This document shows positions 58,333-64,000 of a DNA stretch of 64,000 bases, piece after piece. The position numbers were made by a program, and so were the translations under genes. Each line of letters starts with the position of its first letter. Positions within the stretch are counted from its first letter, which is position 1. The notes under the pieces were generated by a model. That model worked only from the letters and a program-made list of their open reading frames with translations, did no database searches and had not been told where the DNA came from. Source of the DNA: Rhizoclosmatium globosum. Its lineage: Eukaryota; Chytridiomycota; Chytridiomycetes; Chytridiales; Chytriomycetaceae. Location of the stretch: NCBI GenBank assembly GCA_002104985.1, contig MCGO01000134.1, positions 1 to 64,000 of the forward strand, in the 5' to 3' direction.

Positions 58333-59049
58333 ATGCCACGGTACGTTTACGTATTCTTGGATAGCGAAAACGTGCCACCAGGGAGGCATCAGGTATGACT
58401 GTTTGTTGGTAAACCTCCACGTATTGGTGTTCTAACTACTCTTTGCTTTCAGAGCAGTAGCTCGTATTTCCAGGCCATCATGGAACCCTTCATGGCACCC
58501 CAGACTCCCGGCGAGGAGGTTGTACCTGGATGCTTTGAAGTGATGACTGGGATTCGGTCGCGCAATGCTGGGACCAACCATCAGATCTCTGGCTACAGAG
58601 CGGCTGGCTGTGGATTCCGCGAGTCTTTGGTTGACGAACCAGAGGCTGCTGACAGCATCCACGGAGCCGGAATCCGCCAGGCTGTGGATTTCCACATGCG
58701 ATTCCGCGCACAAGAACCTGCCACGCTGGTCCATGTCAGTTCTGACACTGGATTTTTTGGTCCCATAGCTGCTGCCGTGCACGCAGGGTTCGATGTGGTG
58801 GTGGTACACACTGGAAACAGGTTCAGCCTCACCAAGTACCACGCCTTGGCACAGGGTCTTGCTGCACCCACTCTTGTGTCAATTTCGAGCCTCAAGAACA
58901 AAACCTACACATATACAATGCAGCCTCGTGTTCCTCCGACTGCAGAGTACATGGTTCCTCTTCTTCCCAACATACTTCCTCCACAAGTCGCAGCCAACTG
59001 GCAAGAGGGAGCTGGTCATTTTATGAGACCACAGCTATTGTTTGATTAG
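58333..59049 (+). CDS. NYN-domain (PIN-like) ribonuclease candidate, 218 aa, two exons
   Basis: Exons are 58333-58392 and 58453-59049. The first strand reads YVYVFLDSENVPPG with Asp10 and Asn13, the D-x-E-N motif of NYN domains. A middle helix (GIRQAVDFHMRF) supplies Asp99. The third motif is HVSSDTGFFGPIAAAVHAGFDVVV with Asp118, matching the (S/T)xDxxF motif. NYN domains are Mg-dependent RNases of the PIN-like superfamily (MARF1, LabA). The chain after residue 150 is a short tail with a Pro-rich stretch and no second domain. Subcellular location is not evident. Two other loci in this window (47.4 kb, 2 kb) may be distant relatives. Confidence 0.75.
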
Positions 59050-59118
59050 TTGATGAAGGGAATGAAGGGTTGAAATGGGTTTGTTGCTGTATATGTTGCT
59101 GGAACCTGGAGGATGAAC

Positions 59119-59749
59119 GGTGGAAAGGGCAGCGCAGTTATGGCGTGGTGTCGGGTTGAAGGGAGGGATAATTGGTGTGCTGTATAGAGGTGGAAAGGGC
59201 AGCGCAGTTATGGCGTGGTGTTGGGTTGAAGGGAGGGATAATTGGTGTGCTGTATAGAGGTGGAAAGGGCAGCGCAGTTATGGCGTGGTGTTGGGTTGAA
59301 GGGAGGGATAATTGGTGTGCTGTATAGAGGTGGAAAGGGCAGCGCAGTTATGGCGTGGTGTTGGGTTGAAGGGAGGGATAATTGGTGTGCTGTATAGAGG
59401 TGGAAAGGGCAGCGCAGTTATGGCGTGGTGTTGGGTTGAAGGGAGGGATAATTGGTGTGCTGTATAGAGGTGGAAAGGGCAGCGCAGTTATGGCGTGGTG
59501 TTGGGTTGAAGGGAGGGATAATTGGTGTGCTGTATAGAGGTGGAAAGGGCAGCGCAGTTATGGCGTGGTGTTGGGTTGAAGGGAGGGATAATTGGTGTGC
59601 TGTATAGAGGTGGAAAGGGCAGCGCAGTTATGGCGTGGTGTTGGGTTGAAGGGAGGGATAATTGGTGTGCTGTATAGAGGTGGAAAGGGCAGCGCAGTTA
59701 TGGCGTGGTGTTGGGTTGAAGGGAGGGATAATTGGTGTGCTGTATAGAG
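59119..59749. repeat. 70-bp minisatellite, nine units
   Basis: GGTGGAAAGGGCAGCGCAG recurs at 59119, 59189, 59259 and every 70 bp up to 59679. The first unit differs by TGTCGG for TGTTGG. It begins about 70 bp after the NYN gene's stop. No open frame spans it and no splice-like structure was seen. Confidence 0.95.
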
Positions 59750-60670
59750 GGTGGTTGAAGGGTGGGATTTATCCAGGATTCGGGAGTAGAAGTTGGTGTT
59801 TCTTTATTCAATCTGTTTTTATCCAAATACAAATATCATTCTATCAGTCACTTTATTCTGATGTGATGTAGACAATACTTTTGTGGCTAAACACAACGAA
59901 ATGTTTCGGACATCATCCTTTTTTTCCATTCTTTCCTGTGCACGACGTCTCCTTCTCCAACCATTCCCCAACTAACTCTTCACCTATGATGCTACATTTC
60001 TTGTTCATTCACTGTGATGCCTGATGCGCCTCAGGCGGAGAGTGGCTTCTGCGATGCACAGTAACCAAATGCGCCTCAGGCGGAACTTGTGTGTGTGTGT
60101 TGCAGCTAGCCCAATGGAGTTACAGTGACTGGGAAATAGAGCATTCAAAGGTGGTTTGTTGGTTGGATGGTTGGTTGGATGGTTGGTTGGTTGGTTGGTT
60201 GGTTGGTTGGTTGGTTGGTTGGTTGGTTGGTTGGTTGGAGAGATCGTGTTGCTTATCCTGCTGGACACCTCCAAACTCGACCCTTCAGTCGTTTCTCCAG
60301 TGCAACCACGCGCAAACAATGTCTGATTGGCAATGGGCTCTCTGCATCGCTTGATTGGAAAGGTAAGCTTTTGTTGTGCACTTTATGTTTTCTCATACTC
60401 ATCTTTTGGGCATCTAATATATAGTATCGAATATCATTATTGATACTGGAATGTGCTGCCATGCATATTTTCGCTCGACGAGGACCCTTGCGTTGATCAG
60501 ACGGCCACACATCAATTCAACCAAAGATTGTGCAAGTATACACTCAAGAATATGGTTTCAAGCAAACTTCTGGTGAAGGGACTAGCAGTATGTTCAAATA
60601 TTGATGGATAAGAAGAGGTAAGACATCCCCCGTCTCTCAGGTTGGCGCTAAAAACATCATTCTGTCAGTT
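59750..60670. other. Region without a confident gene
   Basis: It contains the TTGG tetranucleotide repeat (about 60159-60239) and short unassigned frames. A repeated GATGCGCCTCAGGCGGA-like motif occurs at about 60022 and 60069. Confidence 0.45.
60159..60239. repeat. (TTGG)n tetranucleotide repeat
   Basis: Tandem TTGG with a few GGATGG interruptions at its left end. Confidence 0.95.
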
Positions 60671-60739
60671 TCTCTTCACAAACAATCATGCTGTTGAAGG
60701 GGGAGCTATCACTCTTCACATCTCAGCATCTTCGTCAAC

Positions 60740-62800
60740 TGCTCCGAAACAACCACACAAACGTACACTTGCACCATCCAGCCAGATCAAACCAATTCAA
60801 TGAATGCAGCATTTCTTTGGGCGTCGTGGGTCCTTGTCCAACACGCCAAGTGCAAATTCCAACAAAGGAAACGTAACAACAGGGGGCTTCGTGGACTCGT
60901 CTGCTTCGTCTTTGGCACCACTTTTGTCGATGAGGAAGGACCTGGGTCGCCGTCTGGACTGAAGGAGCCTAGCAATAATCCAACACGACTCAAGGTGCTT
61001 CCCAGCTCCCTTCCCCTTCTCACATTCAACAATCTAATCCAACCATCTTCATCCCTGCTTCAGAATCAACTGAATCCGCCCTCAGAGCCGGTACACTGCC
61101 TCCAACAATCAAGTGTCCCAACACTGACCAACAAACTCAAAGAAACAGTAAACGAATCTCATCAAAAAGGTGACTAACAACAGAAATCAAGAGAGGAGTA
61201 CTTACTGTTGCTCAACAGGAGGCTGCTGACGTGAAAATTGCATTAGAATGTGTTGACAAAAATGGTTGCTTCCAAGGCCCGTGCTGACGAAGGAATAGAG
61301 TCCTTCAATCACCTGAAAAATGAATGCGACGTAACAACAGAAATCAAGAGAGGAGTACTTACTGTTGCTCAACAGGAGGCTGCTGACGTGAAAATTGCAT
61401 TAGAATGTGTTGACAAAAATGGTTGCTTCCAAGGCCCGTGCTGACGAAGGAATAGAGTCCTTCAATCACCTGAAAAATGAATGCGACGCTACAAAGATGT
61501 TTTTGGCCTGCTTGACTAAAGAGGTCGAATGGGCAAAACCGTGTATTGCTCAACTATCGACCCAAATCAATGCGGAAGCTGAAAATGGGTGAACGCATGC
61601 AGGCATTGAATGAGGAGTTTGATGGTGCAAAGTCGTTGATTGATTAGCAATTGTGTCAACTGGAGGAAGTGCAGCTTGATTGTAATGAAGCAAACGTGCC
61701 GCTGATGAATTTGACGGAAGAGTTGGAGACTGTCAAGAAAAAGACTAACTCCAAGGAACAGTCGCAAGAAATGGAGGAAATAAACCAAGAGCTTTCATGT
61801 GAACAAGAAAGAATGGAAAGTGCTGGGCGGGAAATGGAATGCGCAGTTTGTGGAGGTGGAGAATCTGCACGCGAACAAGCTGCTTGATCTGTTGAATTAA
61901 CCCAAAAAGCACATGGTGATGCTGATGTTCGTGTTGCGGAAGCTCAGAAGCACGCACTTCTCGCAAGGGAGGACTTCGAACGTTCCCAAGCAAAGGTTTC
62001 CCAAAGAGAATCAGACGTGTCAGATCTTGAAGTGGCCTTGGCTGTAATGACGAAGGAGAGAGACGAAGTGGTACGTCTAACCGTGCTTTGTTTGTTTGTT
62101 TAATGAGTCGTTGCTATAGAAATGGGAATGGAATGTGACCAGAGATAACTCAGTGGCATACAATCAAACTTGGACGTGAGTGAAGGAAGCCTTTTGGATT
62201 TGGAAGCGCCGTTGAGGGATTCCAAGGCACCAGAGGTTGTGTTGCAAGCACAAGTCCAAAGGGACGAGTTTGTTGGGTGAGATTCAAGCTGCTCTTCAAC
62301 AAAGTGTGGTTGATGTTGGCAAGTGGGAGCAAAGAGCCAGGGAATAGAAGAATAGGTTGTTCTGGCAATGTTGGTTTGGTGAGTTTTTTCAATGCGGGGT
62401 TTGTCGGGAGGGTATTAAAATCATGCTTTGTAGCAATCGCAAGTTGTTGCTGATGCTCAAGAAGCTCTAAAAGTTGCAGAAAAGCGGGTTGAAAACCTTG
62501 TGCGTGAGAAAGATGAACTTACAAGCAAATGGCTGTTACTGCTGCCTCTTTGGAAGAGGCGTGAAAGATTTCAAATACAAAGGCTTATGAATTGACGGTG
62601 AAGACACAGAAGTTTGAGGCTCAAACTGTGATTATCCATGAACTGGAGAGTCGATGCTCTGAATTGGTGAGTTGGTGTGTTCTTTGTCTTCAAGATCTAA
62701 TTCTTTGGGTAGACAAATTCTCTTGCGGCTGCTGAAACCTGGGTCGAAGGATGCTGAGCCCACAATGTCAGTCATGACACAACAATTCGAAACTTTTGCA
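60740..62800 (+). pseudogene. Decayed long coiled-coil protein gene
   Basis: Coding-like pieces rich in Glu/Lys/Gln heptads appear in shifting frames with stops. Examples are GVLTVAQQEAADVKIALE, SFNHLKNECDATKMFLACL, MNLTEELETVKKKTNSKEQ, RVAEAQKHALLAREDFERSQ and EALKVAEKRVENLVREKDEL. A 157-bp segment is duplicated in tandem (61181 and 61338). No continuous reading frame longer than about 80 codons survives and splice sites do not rescue it. It looks like a pseudogene of a golgin- or spindle-type coiled-coil protein; the parent is not in the window. Confidence 0.55.
61181..61493 (+). repeat. 157-bp tandem duplication within the coiled-coil pseudogene
   Basis: CAGAAATCAAGAGAGGAGTA begins at 61181 and again at 61338; identity is nearly complete across AAATTGCATTAGAATGTGTT and AATGAATGCGACG. 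The second copy departs at GCGACGCTACAAAG (about 61486). Confidence 0.9.
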
Positions 62801-62929
62801 AAATGAGGAGTAGTCTCACAATATCGTGTCTCTTTCAAGTGGACATTCCAACTTCCGACTGTTTGTTGGATGAAGGTGCTTGAAAGGGCTGATCATCCTC
62901 GCACTTCTGCCATCTGGAAGAGACTTTCC

Positions 62930-64000
62930 TAAAAATCCACCCCAACAGGTTGTTTTCAGAGAAGGAGGTGGAAGTTATTGTTAGTGCCCCGATGGGAGTG
63001 AAGCATGGCTGATAAAAAGGAGTGTCTTGACCCCACAAACGTTGAGTTGGTAGAACAGATTCGGCGCTTGGAGGCTGAAGCTGTTATGAATGCGGAGGTG
63101 TTGAGCAGTGTCCAGAAGCTGTTGACTGTGGCCACGACTGAAGCCGAAGGAATGGAAATCGAATGGTCCACTTTTCTTCTTCTTGGAGAAATATACCACG
63201 CTGTGAGATTCCACATGGAAGCAAAGTGGAATAAGGTTGTTTGAAACGTCATTGTGCCATTCACACATCAACACAGTTCGATCTGGAGCTTGTCAGTGGA
63301 TATTCACAAACTTACCTGCCCTTATACAATTATTATTTAGCTGGACAAGGACAAAATTGGGTCGGCCATGTTGGATCAAGTTTTATCTTTAAGTCGTTGA
63401 AGGAAAAAAGTTTGGTGTTGGCAAATTACAAGGAGGTGCTTTGTTGCGGTTTCCTTTCACGTATCTTCATTTTGATTCGGTTCTCAGCTCCTACAATCTG
63501 CTGAGATGTTGCTTGATTCAATCAACCCGTATACAATTTGGAAACATATCTACCATTTGGTCATTGCGAATCCGATTGGACCATGTCAAACCATGCAAGA
63601 ATACCAGCTCTTTGATTTGATGCTGGGGATTGTTTGTGTGGAGGAAGAAGATGTGAAGCGTATTCATCTGCCGATTTTGTTGTGTTGGTTAAGTTACCAG
63701 CTTGATGTGAGTTTGACTTCCTTTCTCCAATGTCAATTTAGAAAACTCAAGAAAAACTTAGATGTTCAAAAAAAGTTAGACGACTTTACCGAAACCTCGC
63801 ACAAATTACCACTCTTTCTCGGAGTATGTTCCAAAGTTCTCTCCAATATACCTCGCGAAAGTATGACAAAGTCATGGATTTTGAAACTGTCAGAATCTAA
63901 CAGGTCAGAACGAATTCCGATGCGGCCAGTGGAATCACGGAAAGCCGGTGTTAAAAAGACGTCTCCTACTTCTGCAACCGGTGCATCCAACATCAGCATC
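62930..64000 (+). pseudogene. Mosaic DOP1-derived pseudogene, interleaved with coiled-coil sequence
   Basis: Pieces match the intact DOP1 gene in scrambled form. About 62932-62998 matches 32563-32640 (CAGGTTGTTTTCAGAGAA). About 63170-63225 matches parts near 36440-36720 (TCTTCTTGGAGAAATA; AGATTCCACATGGA). About 63293-64000 follows 32817-33520 almost continuously, with substitutions, a TAG for the ATGGACAAGG region, and small indels. Between them (63000-63160) lies coiled-coil sequence (NVELVEQIRRLEAEA). It continues past the window edge. Confidence 0.75.

Noticed and set aside
60091..60424. Trp/Leu/Val/Gly-repeat frame over the TTGG tract
   Set aside because: It is the translation of a simple tetranucleotide repeat and has no start context or flanking coding signal.
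1..64000. tRNA or rRNA genes
   Set aside because: I saw no cloverleaf-like sequence with A and B boxes and no rRNA-like conserved blocks while reading both strands; a dedicated covariance search was not possible.

Overview
The window looks like a chromosomal segment of an intron-rich, compact-gene eukaryote, most likely an early-diverging (chytrid-like) fungus. Genes carry many short introns (about 40-100 nt, GTAAGT/GTATGT donors, CTAAC-like branch points, pyrimidine-AG acceptors). Recognisable proteins are conserved fungal/eukaryotic housekeeping types: PHF5A, NIPSNAP, ISA2, MND1, an RMD1-type DUF155 protein and DOP1. A Crinkler-like P-loop protein also fits, since that family is known from chytrids, oomycetes and Rhizophagus. 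Species assignment is inference. Layout: 0-5.2 kb holds a broken gene of unknown family (minus strand) and a broken pogo/Tigger-like DDE transposase. 5.3-13.1 kb holds an alanyl-tRNA editing protein, a two-exon Crinkler-like NTPase, a decayed locus, a five-exon alanine-rich/coiled-coil protein and a clean PHF5A gene. 13.3-17.6 kb is a 4.3-kb element with terminal inverted repeats. A 1.3-kb internally deleted copy sits at 21.4-22.7 kb inside a gene for a small secreted protein; a secreted metallophosphatase (5'-nucleotidase type) lies between the two copies. 23.5-38.2 kb is the best-preserved block: NIPSNAP, ISA2, MND1 (minus, ten exons), an RMD1-like gene divergent from MND1, and DOP1. 39.3-43.4 kb is a six-fold tandem repeat of a ~700-bp exon-containing unit. 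43.7-48.4 kb holds an unknown multi-exon gene, a RanBP2 zinc-finger/Gln-rich protein and a four-exon gene with a possible NYN-like fold. 48.6-53.9 kb is a 145-bp minisatellite (36 units) into which a FAM192A/NIP30-like gene runs. 55-59 kb holds an unknown intronless gene, a probable 2OG-Fe(II) dioxygenase (TET/JBP-like layout) and a canonical NYN-domain protein. 59.1-64 kb is a 70-bp minisatellite followed by a mosaic of decayed coiled-coil and DOP1 fragments. There is no operon-like organisation: genes are separate units, although MND1 and the RMD1-like gene are separated by only 75 bp between start codons and may share a promoter. The most unusual structure is the 145-bp array. On the strand of the adjacent NIP30-like gene, every unit is a complete 124-nt intron plus a 21-nt exon (seven codons) bounded by GTGAGT and TTTTACAG, so the array could act as a cassette of frame-neutral micro-exons. 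The two TIR elements (2-bp target duplications, one disrupting a gene) and the six-fold 700-bp exon array are the next most interesting. Exon boundaries were read by eye from splice motifs and reading-frame continuity; multi-exon coordinates given as spans include introns.
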